Shown piece by piece: positions 7,461-15,570 of a stretch of DNA of 64,000 nt. A model generated the notes under the pieces. The model was not told where the DNA came from. It searched no databases and saw only the letters and a list, made by a program, of their open reading frames with translations. Every line of letters starts with the position of its first letter. Within the stretch, counting starts at the first letter, position 1. A program made the translations under genes and the position numbers. Source of the DNA: Streptosporangium sandarakinum (GTDB lineage: Bacteria; Actinomycetota; Actinomycetes; Streptosporangiales; Streptosporangiaceae); assembly GCF_013409935.1 (NCBI RefSeq), contig NZ_JACCCO010000001.1:248001-312000 (forward strand). The letters are read 5' to 3'.

Positions 7461-8109
7461 ATGCCCCTGCCCGACTTCCTGATCGCCGGCGCTCCCAAGG
7501 CGGGGACCACCGCCCTGCACGCCGCGCTTCAGCGCCATCCGGAGCTCTACCTGTCCCCTGTCAAGGAGCCGAAGTTCTTCCTCACCGACGGTCCGCCGCC
7601 GGCGCGCGGCGGGCCCGGCGACGTCCAGACCTACCGCGAGCACGTCTGGCGGCGGGAGGACTACGAGGCGCTGTTCGCCGCCGCCCCGCCGGGGACCCTC
7701 AGCGGCGAGGCCACCCCCTTCTATCTCTACGACCGCGCCGCGCACCGGCGCATCCGCGACGCCGTACCGCACGTCCGGTTCGTCGTCGTGCTGCGCGACC
7801 CGCCCGCGAGGGGGCACCGGTGTCTGGACTGGGGAACGCAGCCGCGAAGCGGCGGAGAGACGAGGGAAGACACCGGATCAAGAGCCCCCGAGCCGCGACG
7901 CGCAGCGTCGCCATGGGATCGAGCGGGCGCACTCCAACTGGACCCACCTGTGGTCGGCGGGCCTGGAGCCGATCGGCGGCGTGGTCCGCGCGTGCGCCGA
8001 GGAGGACCGGCGGGTCGCGGCCTGCTGGGCCCACTTCTGGCACTACGTGCGGCTCGGCCGGTACGGCGAGCAGCTCGCGCACCTGCTCACGCTGTTCCCC
8101 CGCGAGCAG
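7461..8109 (+). pseudogene. Sulfotransferase gene, disrupted by a repeat and truncated
   Basis: The N-terminal part (MPLPDFLIAGAPKAGTTALH) has the PAPS 5'-phosphosulfate loop of sulfotransferases and continues normally to VVVLRDP near 7800. The reading then runs into a palindromic repeat (7817-7910). The expected continuation IERAHSNWTHLWSAGLEPIG resumes at 7918 in a different frame and ends at TLFPREQ near 8109, where about the last third of the family's length is missing. A good ribosome-binding site (gagagga) precedes the ATG. Both the frame change and the lost C-terminus argue for a dead gene. Confidence 0.88.
7817..7910. repeat. Interspersed palindromic repeat, copy B (inside the sulfotransferase pseudogene)
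   Basis: Begins ccggtgtctggactgggga and contains gacgagggaagacaccgg followed by agagcccccgagccgcg, matching copy A at 4464-4550 block by block. ccggtgtc and gacaccgg are perfect inverted complements. It sits exactly where the sulfotransferase reading frame breaks. Confidence 0.85.
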
Positions 8110-8119
8110 TCATGCGCTC

Positions 8120-8185
8120 AGCGCGGTCCCGTGCGCCCGGCGCGGCTCCGTGAACGCGGTCCCGTGCGCTCAGCGCAGCTCCGTG
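8120..8185. repeat. Two imperfect 33-bp tandem repeats
   Basis: cgcggtcccgtgcgc followed by (c/t)c(g/a)gcgc(g/a)gctccgtg occurs twice in a row just after the sulfotransferase remnant stops. The second copy includes the end of the minus-strand remnant at 8170, suggesting the junction was built by rearrangement. Confidence 0.7.
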
Positions 8186-8368
8186 CGCAGCTCGTGCGCG
8201 CCGTCGGCGCGGGTGTACTCGTAGTACAGCCGCGTGCCGCCCCCGGGCAGGTCGACGATGTCGAGATAGCGCAGGCCACCGCCCCGGTACGGCGAGACCG
8301 CGGCCGGGCGGTCGCCCACGGCGACCAGCGCGGCCGGGTCCCACCCCTGCCGAGGACCGGGCCGCCAC
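8170..8368 (-). pseudogene. C-terminal remnant of an unidentified (glycosidase-like) protein
   Basis: An open stretch ends in a proper stop (8170-8172) and reads [20 protein letters not shown] then [20 protein letters not shown], with strong coding character but no start. The sequence resembles the last strands of a beta-propeller glycosidase-like protein; that identity is a guess. It is cut off at its N-terminal side by the next remnant. Confidence 0.5.
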
Positions 8369-8467
8369 GATCCTCGGCCTCGTCCCCGTCCTGCTGGCCG
8401 TGACCGGCCTGATGTCGCCCTCGGGCTCGCCGTCCTGCTGTTCGGCGGCTTCAGCGTGACCGGGTGA
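8350..8467 (+). pseudogene. Remnant of a small membrane protein
   Basis: Reads [21 protein letters not shown] in one frame and then [15 protein letters not shown] with a stop in another, i.e. two hydrophobic segments joined across a frame change. No start is visible. It is part of the 7.8-8.5 kb stretch of decayed gene ends. Confidence 0.45.
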
Positions 8468-8485
8468 CCGGGTGACCGGCCGCCC

Positions 8486-9301
8486 TCAGGACCCTTCGGC
8501 CGGCCGCCGGCCGAAGGCGTGGCGGAGGGTGTACTCGGCGGTGGCGAAGTCGCCGCCCTGGAGCGGATCAGCGGCGAAGTGCTCCGCCGCCCCGGGGATC
8601 CGGTCGGCGTACGCCTCGGCGTCGTCGAGGGGGTGGTAGCCGAGCCCGTCGTCGAGCTCCCAGAACCGGCGGGTGTTGGCCGACACCGCGTACGCGGCGG
8701 CGAAGGTGACGCCGGGCCGGGTCAGCGCGGCCCAGACGAACCCGGCGCAGTCGCGCGGGCTCAGCCAGGTGGCGAGGTGCCGCGGCTCGCTCGGCTCGGG
8801 TTCAAGGCTGCCGATGCGCAGGCACACCACCTGCAGGCCGAACTTGTCGGCGTACAGCCGGCCCAGCGCCTCCACGGCGACCTTGCTGACGCCGTACAGC
8901 CCGTCGGGGCGGGGCGGCGCCGACGCCGATACCTGCTGCGCGGCCGGGTAGCAGCCGGTCAGCCGGTTGCTGCTCGCCAGCACCACGCGCCCGACCCCCG
9001 TACGGCGCGCCGCCTCCAGCACGTGGTGGGTGCCCAGGACGTTGCCGTCCAGGAGATCGGCGAGCGGCGCCTCGTCCGGCACCCCGGCCAGGTGCACGAC
9101 CGCGTCCGCGCCCTCGATGACCGAGGCCGCGTCCTCGATGCCGTCCAGATGGGCCCGGCGGACCTCCTCGTCCGGCCCCTGGGCGGTCAGCGGCTCGCGG
9201 TCGACCGAGACCAGGCGGCGCAGCCGGCGCCGCAGCGGCTCGCGCAACACGGACCCGACCCGTCCGGCGGCGCCGGTGAGCACGACTCTCTCCACTGTCA
9301 T
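8486..9301 (-). CDS. NAD-dependent epimerase/dehydratase family oxidoreductase (uronate dehydrogenase-like)
   Basis: 271 aa extended-SDR protein. The N-terminal Rossmann motif is [11 protein letters not shown], the substrate and cofactor region [14 protein letters not shown] follows, and the catalytic Tyr-Lys pair is YGVSKVAVE near residue 136, with ASSNRLTG supplying the Ser. Length and the S-S-N-R-x-T-G motif fit the uronate dehydrogenase-like branch, which oxidises hexuronic acids to lactones. Substrate is not determined by sequence alone. It stands alone on the minus strand with no partner gene in the same operon. Confidence 0.82.
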   Translation of the reverse strand: MTVERVVLTGAAGRVGSVLREPLRRRLRRLVSVDREPLTAQGPDEEVRRAHLDGIEDAASVIEGADAVVHLAGVPDEAPLADLLDGNVLGTHHVLEAARRTGVGRVVLASSNRLTGCYPAAQQVSASAPPRPDGLYGVSKVAVEALGRLYADKFGLQVVCLRIGSLEPEPSEPRHLATWLSPRDCAGFVWAALTRPGVTFAAAYAVSANTRRFWELDDGLGYHPLDDAEAYADRIPGAAEHFAADPLQGGDFATAEYTLRHAFGRRPAEGS

Positions 9302-9385
9302 GGACCGGGAGTATGCCAGCGGCCACCGACATCTCCGATCATCAGGGTGCGGTGCGGTCGTCCCGTCCCGCCGCGATCCCAGGCC

Positions 9386-9841
9386 CTAAAGGCGCGGATC
9401 GCCCGCCGGGCGCGCGGGCGGGTCCGGGATCGCCCCGACGTACACCCAGGCGCCCGCCTCGCGGACGAACCGGCTGTGCTCGTCGAGCCGCCCCTCGGCG
9501 CCGCGCTCGACGTAGTGGGCGCGGAAGCGCACGGTGCCCTCGGTGTGGAACGCGCTGCCGCCGGTCGTCTCCAGGACCTCCAGGCCGGTCCACCGCAGCG
9601 AGCGGTCGAGGTCGAGGCGCGGCGGCCGGGTCCGCGGATGCCAGGTCCGCAGGAGGTACCCCGCGTCGCCGACGCTGAAGGCGCTGTACCGCGAGCGCAT
9701 GAGCGCCTCCGCGGTGGGCGCGGCGGCCTCCCCCCGGTGCAGCCGCCCGCAGCAGTCGCGGTAGGGCGCGGGCAGCCCGCACGGGCAGGGACCGGCGGAT
9801 GCGGCGGACGGGCGCGGAGAGCGTGGGCTGCGTCGGGACAC
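9386..9841 (-). CDS. YchJ-family (UPF0225) SEC-C motif protein
   Basis: 151 aa. Near the N-terminus is a zinc-binding SEC-C motif, GPCPCGLPAPYRDCCGRLH (C-x-C...C-C), followed by the conserved TAEALMRSRYSAFSVGDAGYLL and a cystatin/NTF2-like C-terminal part ending in FVREAGAWVYVGAI. The layout and length are those of the YchJ family, whose function is unknown. The first ~15 residues are Ser/Arg/Pro-rich and may not be translated if a later start is used. Confidence 0.85.
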   Translation of the reverse strand: MSRRSPRSPRPSAASAGPCPCGLPAPYRDCCGRLHRGEAAAPTAEALMRSRYSAFSVGDAGYLLRTWHPRTRPPRLDLDRSLRWTGLEVLETTGGSAFHTEGTVRFRAHYVERGAEGRLDEHSRFVREAGAWVYVGAIPDPPARPAGDPRL

Positions 9842-9984
9842 GTCCCCATTGTGCCCGTCGCCGCGACCGCGCCGGTTCCCGGCGGAGGGCGACGGGACGG
9901 GGCCGGCAGACCCGGTCGAGGGCGCCGCGACCGGTCAGAGCGGGAGCCGGACCTCACCGAAGACGTCCGCCCACGCCCTCACCG

Positions 9985-11316
9985 TCAGGACAGGGTCCAG
10001 GTGACCCTTCGTTTCAAGGACCCGTGCGTGTCATAGGACCGAGCCCAGCCGAGGGTCTCGAACCGGCCGTTCTCCTGGTTGATCCACTTGTCCTCGCGGT
10101 TGAAGTTGTAGCGGTCGTAGGCGTGAACGGTGATGTCCATGGTGGCCTGGTCACCGTCGATCCGGACGTCCGCGCTGCCCCAGATGGAGTGGCGGCCCAG
10201 CGCGAACTCCCAGTTCTTGGTCTCCGTCTGCTTGATCGCCGCCGGCTCGCCGGTCATCTGGAAGTCCCGCCGTCCGGTCTCCCGGTGGATGCGCTCGACG
10301 TTCTCCTGGGCACGGCGGATCTCCGCGTCCACGGCGTCGCGGATCAGCTTGTCGTCGCGGTACGCCTTGTCGTAGTCGATGCGGTAGTCGCCGCCGTTGC
10401 CCTCCAGGTAGTGCTTGAAGGTGGCGGCCGCCTCGTCGAACCCCGGCGTCGCCTCCTCGGCGAGTTGCAGCGCCCGCCACTTGTGCCAGGCCGCCTGGTC
10501 ACCGAGCGAGGGTTCGGCGTCCGGGTCGTACGGCCAGGGATCGTCGTAGGGGATGCCCGGGTCCCGGGGCGGCCCGAGGTCGTACCGGCCATTGCGCGGG
10601 CCCTCCTCGGGACTGTCCAGGGGCGGGCGCGGGCGGCTCTCCGGCTGCCCCTCCACCAGCCAGGTCACGCCCGCGGACGAGGCGGCCAGGCCCTTGACCC
10701 CGTACACGCGACGCAGCGGCGAGACCGCCGGGCGGACCGGGAACGACGGGGGCTTGGCGTGCAGGATGCGGCGCAGGCGGGTCTCCACGGCACGGATCAG
10801 CCTGCCGCCGAAGTATCGCTCCAGCCTGCCGCGCAGCGTCGCCACGGCCTTCCTGGCGAACGTCCGCAGCATCATGACGAAGCCGCGCGCCTGGAGCGCG
10901 GCGAGCCCGCCGGAGATGACGGCCATGGACGCCGCCCAGATCAGGGCGAGCAGGACGTAGGTCGCCAGGAATATCAGGACGGCCTTGACGATCTCGATGA
11001 TCCGGGCGAACAGGTCACAGCCGTCCGCCAGGGCGTGCAGGGAGACGGCGAGGCTCTGCAGGTGGCCGGATCGCGCGTCGTCGGCGTGGTAGTCGGCCCA
11101 ATGGCCGGCCAGCGCGTCGATGTGGTCGCCGGCGTTGTTCCGGGCCGCGTGGCCGACGGCCCCGTGCGCCGCCGGGATCGTCTGGTCGTCGAGGGCGACG
11201 GCGCACGCGCGCAGGGCCGCCCCGCAGGCGCGGATATGGTCTTCGTCCTCCGGCGGCCAGCGCACGCCGAGCAGACCGAACGGGGCCTGCAGGTCCGGGG
11301 ACAGGGTCAGTGCCAT
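9985..11316 (-). CDS. WXG100-associated secreted toxin-like protein with unknown C-terminal domain
   Basis: 443 aa. The N-terminal ~110 residues (ALTLSPDLQAPFGLLGVRWP, E-D-E-D, then helices) match the leading domain of actinobacterial ESX/WXG polymorphic toxins. A long hydrophobic patch follows (IVKAVLIFLATYVLLALIWA, about residues 112-150), then a Pro-rich linker. The C-terminal ~140 residues (YLEGNGGDYRIDYDKAYRDD, GRHSIWGSADVRIDGDQA, VHAYDRYNFNRE, LGWARSYDTHGSLKR) should be the effector. The D-x-Y-N-F-N segment is loosely reminiscent of the colicin-M catalytic region, but I could not confirm this. The preceding small WXG gene ends 8 bases upstream and is probably co-translated; I see no immunity gene immediately downstream. 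Confidence 0.65.
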   Translation of the reverse strand: MALTLSPDLQAPFGLLGVRWPPEDEDHIRACGAALRACAVALDDQTIPAAHGAVGHAARNNAGDHIDALAGHWADYHADDARSGHLQSLAVSLHALADGCDLFARIIEIVKAVLIFLATYVLLALIWAASMAVISGGLAALQARGFVMMLRTFARKAVATLRGRLERYFGGRLIRAVETRLRRILHAKPPSFPVRPAVSPLRRVYGVKGLAASSAGVTWLVEGQPESRPRPPLDSPEEGPRNGRYDLGPPRDPGIPYDDPWPYDPDAEPSLGDQAAWHKWRALQLAEEATPGFDEAAATFKHYLEGNGGDYRIDYDKAYRDDKLIRDAVDAEIRRAQENVERIHRETGRRDFQMTGEPAAIKQTETKNWEFALGRHSIWGSADVRIDGDQATMDITVHAYDRYNFNREDKWINQENGRFETLGWARSYDTHGSLKRRVTWTLS

Positions 11317-11323
11317 GTGAGCC

Positions 11324-11686
11324 TCAGGCCGGTCGGACCGGCCGGCCGGCGCGGGGTACGCCGGGGCTCTGCACCGCGGCGGAGCCGGGGCTCTGCACGG
11401 CGGCGGCGGAGTCGGCCTCCGCCAGGAGGAGATCGTCGGCCATGGCGCGGACGCCGTCGCCGGTCTGGTGGAGGTGGGAGTGCAACAGACGGCAGACGTC
11501 GTCGAGCAGGTCGCCGAGCCTGTCCATCGCCGCCCCGGTGGGGGTTCCGCCCCACGCCGTGTCCCCCGTGCCGCGCACGGTCGCCAGCAGGCCACCGGTG
11601 CGCCGCTCGAAGTCGGCCGCGGCATCCAGCAGGCCCTGACCGGCACCGACCAGCGACGACCGATCGAAGCGCAACACCTCGGTCAT
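11324..11686 (-). CDS. WXG100/ESX-like small helical protein
   Basis: 120 aa from ATG 11684-11686. The sequence MTEVLRFDRSSLVGAGQGLL then DTAWGGTPTGAAMDRLGDLL shows the helical hairpin of WXG100-type proteins, with W-G-G at the turn. These small proteins are exported by type VII systems as partners of larger toxins. It lies 7 bases before the toxin-like gene on the same strand, so the two are probably a secreted pair. The C-terminal tail repeats AVQSPG twice. Assignment rests on fold-like features and context. Confidence 0.68.
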   Translation of the reverse strand: MTEVLRFDRSSLVGAGQGLLDAAADFERRTGGLLATVRGTGDTAWGGTPTGAAMDRLGDLLDDVCRLLHSHLHQTGDGVRAMADDLLLAEADSAAAVQSPGSAAVQSPGVPRAGRPVRPA

Positions 11687-11801
11687 CCGGTGCCCCCTTC
11701 GTCCCAACGACAACCGTGAACGATCTTACTTCGGCCGGCGTGGACGGCGTGCCCCGCGGCCCATCGCGCCAGGATGATCATTTGTTCTACGCTGTCCGAC
11801 C

Positions 11802-12545
11802 ATGAGCAGTGAAGCGAGCATGGACTTCGACGCGGTCGGCAAGCTGGCCGGGAAGGTGGGCGAGGCCCACAGGTCCATCACGCGGGGACGGGCGGCCCTC
11901 TCCGAGGGTCCCGGAGCCGTGACCTACGTCCCCGTGCCCAGCGTTCCAGGTTCCAACGCGTTCGGGGGCACGAGCGGGGCCGTCTCCGCCGGTTCCGCGC
12001 ACGCCGATCTGCAGGCGTCGGCCGACGGCTTGGCGGAGATCCTCATCGGCGTGCTCCATTCCGACGAGGGCAGGCTCCACAAGGTCATCAAGGCGTTCAG
12101 GGAGCTGGACGACGAGATCGCCGACCGGCTGTTCGCCGGGGCGAACAAGTCCTTCGACGTCTACAGCGCTCACGTGCACAGCCACGGCCTGCACGGGTAC
12201 GACGACTTCGTCCGCACCGGCCAGATCGACAGACTCCACGAGGCCATGAACCGCGGACCGTCGCTGCTGGGCGCCGACCTCAACGTCGTGACGCACAACG
12301 GGGACAACCCGAAGAACAACTCCTCCGGCGACGCGATCCACGACTTCAAGAACGAGGGGTACACGGTCTACTCGGGCGCGGCCGACGAGACCGGCAGGGT
12401 CGTCGGCACGTCTCCCTCCGGCACCCGCATCGACCATGTCGCGGGGTCGCCGGCCTTCGATCTGAGCGGGCAGCCCGTCCTGGTCGACGGGGCCACCTCC
12501 GACCATGACGCGCAGCGGGTCGACGTGGACGTCCCCAACTGGTAG
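11802..12545 (+). CDS. WXG-like protein fused to the C-terminal half of an EEP nuclease fold
   Basis: 247 aa. Residues ~1-112 form a WXG-like helical module. From residue ~115 the protein reads KSFDVYSAHVHSHGLHG, then RTGQIDRLHEAMNRGPSLLG, ADLNV, SGTRIDHVAGS and ATSDHDAQRVDVDVP. These are the later motifs of the endonuclease/exonuclease/phosphatase (DNase I-like) fold in order: the catalytic His strand, the D-x-N motif, the D-H-V strand and the terminal S-D-H. The first half of the fold (Asn strand and catalytic Glu) is missing and is found instead in the convergent gene that ends 6 bases away. It could be a split effector partner or one product of an inversion. A start at 11802 is supported by position but has no strong ribosome-binding site. 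Confidence 0.78.
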   Translation: MSSEASMDFDAVGKLAGKVGEAHRSITRGRAALSEGPGAVTYVPVPSVPGSNAFGGTSGAVSAGSAHADLQASADGLAEILIGVLHSDEGRLHKVIKAFRELDDEIADRLFAGANKSFDVYSAHVHSHGLHGYDDFVRTGQIDRLHEAMNRGPSLLGADLNVVTHNGDNPKNNSSGDAIHDFKNEGYTVYSGAADETGRVVGTSPSGTRIDHVAGSPAFDLSGQPVLVDGATSDHDAQRVDVDVPNW

Positions 12546-12551
12546 GCGGCG

Positions 12552-13559
12552 TCACCGGGGCCTGATCCGCACCTCCGTCCCGGCCGCGGATCGACCCTCG
12601 CCGTCGTCGATCCGCCTGTCGCCCGCGCCGGGCTCGTTGGCGGGCACCGTGATGCTGCCGCCGTCGACGTCCAGCTTCACCTTCTCGTTGTCGCCGGCCC
12701 CCTCGATGACGTCGCCCTCGCGGACGAGCACGGCGTTGCCGAACGGCGCGTTGATGACGTCTCCGATGATGGGCCAGTCATCGCTCGCGTGGTACTTCTT
12801 GCTCGCCTCCTCGAACCTGACCTCCCAGTTGTCGCCGGTCCGCTCCTCCAGCTCCTCCTCCAGGTCGAAGGTGTTATGCCGGAAGACCTCCTGGATGGTG
12901 GCGACGTCCGCGTCCTGGTCGGCGATCACCTGGGCGATGCCGGGGATGTCACCGGAGTCGGTGCCGCTCGAGTCGCCGGGTGAGTTGCCGGCGCCCTGGC
13001 CGATGTTGAGGTTGAGCAGGCGCAGCGTGCGCGGCTTCCATTCCTTGGCAATCAGCTCGAACTGGTTCTCGTAGAAGTTCATGTCGCGCTTCTTCTCCGC
13101 CAGCACTTCGTCCACCCGGTCGCGGATCTCCTGCGCCACGCTGATCGCGCCGGTGACCAGGCTCGCCTGTCCGGCGTCGCGCGGGCGGAAGGTCAGGCTG
13201 TCGAGGCCGGTGACCATGGGCACCGCGCTGAGCTTTCTGCGCTCGTCGTCGAGGAGCCCCTGCTGCACACGCAGCACCGTGGCGGTGTAGGAGAGAAGGT
13301 CGGCGACGTTGGCGGCCCACCGGCCGAACCGCTCCACGTCGGCGGTGAGCCTCTTGCGATGGTCGTTGAACGAGGCGGCGGTGTCGCCCGTCCAGTTCTC
13401 CTTGGAGAACACCGCGTGCGCGGCGTCGTTGATCAGACCCTCCGCGCTGCCCACTTCGGCGCCGAGGCCGCGCCACGTGCCGGCCAGGATGTCCAGGCGC
13501 GCCGGATCGGTCTTCAGATCCCACAGGTCCGCGGTGGTGATCGGGTCGGGTTCGGTCAT
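12552..13559 (-). CDS. WXG100-domain protein carrying the N-terminal half of an EEP nuclease fold
   Basis: 335 aa. Residues 1-~110 are a WXG100-type module with NWTGDTAASFNDHRKRL at the turn. A helical linker follows, then the first half of an EEP fold: TLRLLNLNIGQG (metal-site Asn, ~residue 183), ADQDADVATIQEVF (catalytic Glu, ~223) and GNAVLVREGDV (~274). The protein ends with GRSAAGTEVRIRPR, without the His, D-x-N, D-H-V and S-D-H motifs. Those lie in the convergent 11802-12545 gene. Alone this product should be inactive. The ATG at 13557-13559 is followed closely by the WXG module, so the N-terminus is intact. Confidence 0.78.
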   Translation of the reverse strand: MTEPDPITTADLWDLKTDPARLDILAGTWRGLGAEVGSAEGLINDAAHAVFSKENWTGDTAASFNDHRKRLTADVERFGRWAANVADLLSYTATVLRVQQGLLDDERRKLSAVPMVTGLDSLTFRPRDAGQASLVTGAISVAQEIRDRVDEVLAEKKRDMNFYENQFELIAKEWKPRTLRLLNLNIGQGAGNSPGDSSGTDSGDIPGIAQVIADQDADVATIQEVFRHNTFDLEEELEERTGDNWEVRFEEASKKYHASDDWPIIGDVINAPFGNAVLVREGDVIEGAGDNEKVKLDVDGGSITVPANEPGAGDRRIDDGEGRSAAGTEVRIRPR

Positions 13560-13801
13560 GAATGCCTCCTCGGTACGGGGACCGGCGCACCAGGCTTACA
13601 CCCCTTCGTGATCTTCGCAAGATCACGGACCGGACCGCGGCACCTGACAGGCACGGCCCGCCGTACGGGCTCCGGGGGCGGCCCCCACGGCCGTCCGCCC
13701 CGGCCCCGGCCCGATCCGTCGGCGGTCCCCGCCCCCTGAGGGGCCGGCGTCGCGGCCTCGCCGGTTTCCGGCCGGGACCCGGCCGGGCTAGGCTCCGCCG
13801 C

Positions 13802-14482
13802 ATGCCCTCATCCGCCCGGTCCGCGCCGAAGCCGCCCAGGGAGCCGGCCCCGCCCCGGCTGCCCGCGCCGTCCGCCCTGGTCGTGCTGTCGGGAGACGAC
13901 GTCGAGGACGACGGCACCTACCGGTCGGCCGGGTTCGGGGACGCGGGCCTGTCGTCCCGGGGGCTGGACGCCGTCGACTTCGAGGAGTGCCGCTTCGCCG
14001 GCGCGAGCCTGTCGGGCGCGCGGGCGCGCCGGACCGGTTTCACCGACGTTGAGCTGGAGCGGTGCGACCTGTCGAACATGCGGGCCGAGATGTCGTCGCT
14101 GCACCGGGTGCGGGTGTCGGCGAGCCGGCTGACCGGCATGGCGTGGACCGAGTGCGTCTTCCGGGAGGTGACGTTCGACGGCTGCCGCGCCGATCTGGCG
14201 GGTTTCCGCTTCTCGTCCTTCAAGAACGTCGTCTTCCGCGACTGCGTCATGCCCGAGGCCACCTTCCAGAACGCCGACCTGCGGGGAGTCCGGTTCGAGC
14301 GCTGCGACCTGACGAGGGCCCAGTTCTCCGGCGCCCGGATGGAGGGCGCCCGGTTCACCGACTGCGCACTGCCGGGGATCGGCGGCGTGACCGCCTTCGC
14401 GGGCGCCACCGTCAGCGACCGGGACGCCCAGGGACTCGTCCGCGCCCTGGCCGGCGCGATGGGCATCACCATCGAGGACTGA
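13802..14482 (+). CDS. Pentapeptide-repeat protein
   Basis: 226 aa. After a Pro/Ser-rich start, the body is a run of A(D/N)LxX-type pentapeptides: VDFEECRFAGASLSGARARR, VELERCDLSNMRAEM, ADLAGFRFSSFKNVVFRDCV, ADLRGVRFERCDLTRAQFSG. Such proteins form right-handed quadrilateral beta-helices, and some (Qnr, MfpA) mimic DNA. No transmembrane segment is present. It is divergent from the split-nuclease gene, about 240 bases away, which allows but does not prove a protective role. The next gene downstream is independent. Confidence 0.85.
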   Translation: MPSSARSAPKPPREPAPPRLPAPSALVVLSGDDVEDDGTYRSAGFGDAGLSSRGLDAVDFEECRFAGASLSGARARRTGFTDVELERCDLSNMRAEMSSLHRVRVSASRLTGMAWTECVFREVTFDGCRADLAGFRFSSFKNVVFRDCVMPEATFQNADLRGVRFERCDLTRAQFSGARMEGARFTDCALPGIGGVTAFAGATVSDRDAQGLVRALAGAMGITIED

Positions 14483-14605
14483 ACCCCTCGCCCGCCCTCC
14501 GGGGCCGGGATGGCATGCTCGTCGGAACGACGAGGGACGGCGGACGGCCGGGCGCACGGCGGGTGAGAGACGCGGAACGCGCGGGCGGCGGAGAGAGGAG
14601 CTGCG

Positions 14606-15556
14606 ATGCGTACCTGGCTGACCGAGCGGTTCGGGATCGGGGTGCCCGTGGTGGGCGCGCCGATGGCCGGCGTGGGCGCGGGGCGCCTGGCCGCGGCCGT
14701 GTCGGCGGCCGGGGCGCTGGGCATGATCGGCGTCCCCTCCGCCGCGACGGCCGAGTGGATCGCCGAGCAGGCCGCGATCGCGGGCGGGGACGGCCGGCCG
14801 TACGGGATCGGGCTCCTGGCCTGGACGCTGGACGGCGACCCCGCCCGGCTCGACGCCGTCCTCGACGCCCGGCCGAGCCTGGTGTCGGTGAGCTTCGGCC
14901 CGTACGCCGGTCCCGTCGAGCGGCTGCGGCGGGCCGGGATCACCGTGGTCACCCAGGCGGGCACCACCGACGAGGCGCGTGCCGCCGAGCGGGCCGGGGT
15001 GGACGCCGTGGTGGCGCGGGGCTCCGAGGCGGGCGGGCACGGGCGTGGCGATGTGGCGACCCTGCCCCTGCTGCAGAGCGTCCTGGATGAGGTTCGGATC
15101 CCGGTCCTCGCCGCGGGAGGCGTCGCGACCGCCCGCGGGCTGGCCGCCGTGCTCGCCGCGGGCGCCGCCGGCGCCTGGGTGGGCACGGCGTTCATGGGCT
15201 GCGTCGAGACGGCGCTCCCGGACGCGGCCACCGGGCGGGTGCTGGCGGCCGGGGAGACCGACACCGCCTACGGCCGGGTCTTCGACGTCGTCCAGCGGCT
15301 CGCCTGGCCGCCGGAGTACGGCGGGCGCGCGCTGCGCAACGCGTTCTTCGACCGGTGGGCGGGCCGGGAGGAGGAGCTCGCCTCGGACGAGGAGGCGCGC
15401 GCCGAACTGGAGGCGGCCCGCCGGTCCGGCGACTACGACACCGCCTACGTCTACGCGGGCCAGGCGGTGGGGATGGTGCGCCGGCGGCGGACCGCCGCCG
15501 AGGTGGTCGCCGGGTTCGCCGAGGCGGAACGGCTCCTGCGCCGCTTCGCCACCTGA
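14606..15556 (+). CDS. Nitronate monooxygenase family protein (FMN TIM barrel)
   Basis: 316 aa. An N-terminal PVVGAPMAGVGAGRLAAAVS motif, a central VVARGSEAGGHGR with the catalytic His, and the phosphate-binding VLAAGGVATARGLAAVLAAG followed by GAWVGTAFM are the hallmarks of the NPD/nitronate monooxygenase family. These enzymes oxidise nitronates such as propionate-3-nitronate with FMN and O2. A clear aggag lies upstream of the ATG at 14606. It stands alone between the pentapeptide-repeat and LysE genes. Confidence 0.9.
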   Translation: MRTWLTERFGIGVPVVGAPMAGVGAGRLAAAVSAAGALGMIGVPSAATAEWIAEQAAIAGGDGRPYGIGLLAWTLDGDPARLDAVLDARPSLVSVSFGPYAGPVERLRRAGITVVTQAGTTDEARAAERAGVDAVVARGSEAGGHGRGDVATLPLLQSVLDEVRIPVLAAGGVATARGLAAVLAAGAAGAWVGTAFMGCVETALPDAATGRVLAAGETDTAYGRVFDVVQRLAWPPEYGGRALRNAFFDRWAGREEELASDEEARAELEAARRSGDYDTAYVYAGQAVGMVRRRRTAAEVVAGFAEAERLLRRFAT

Positions 15557-15570
15557 CCGGCTCCGGCGCG

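Noticed and set aside
12100..12640. Recombinase site at the junctions of the split nuclease
   Set aside because: A short ccggggc occurs at both junctions, but in direct, not inverted, orientation and too short to be significant.
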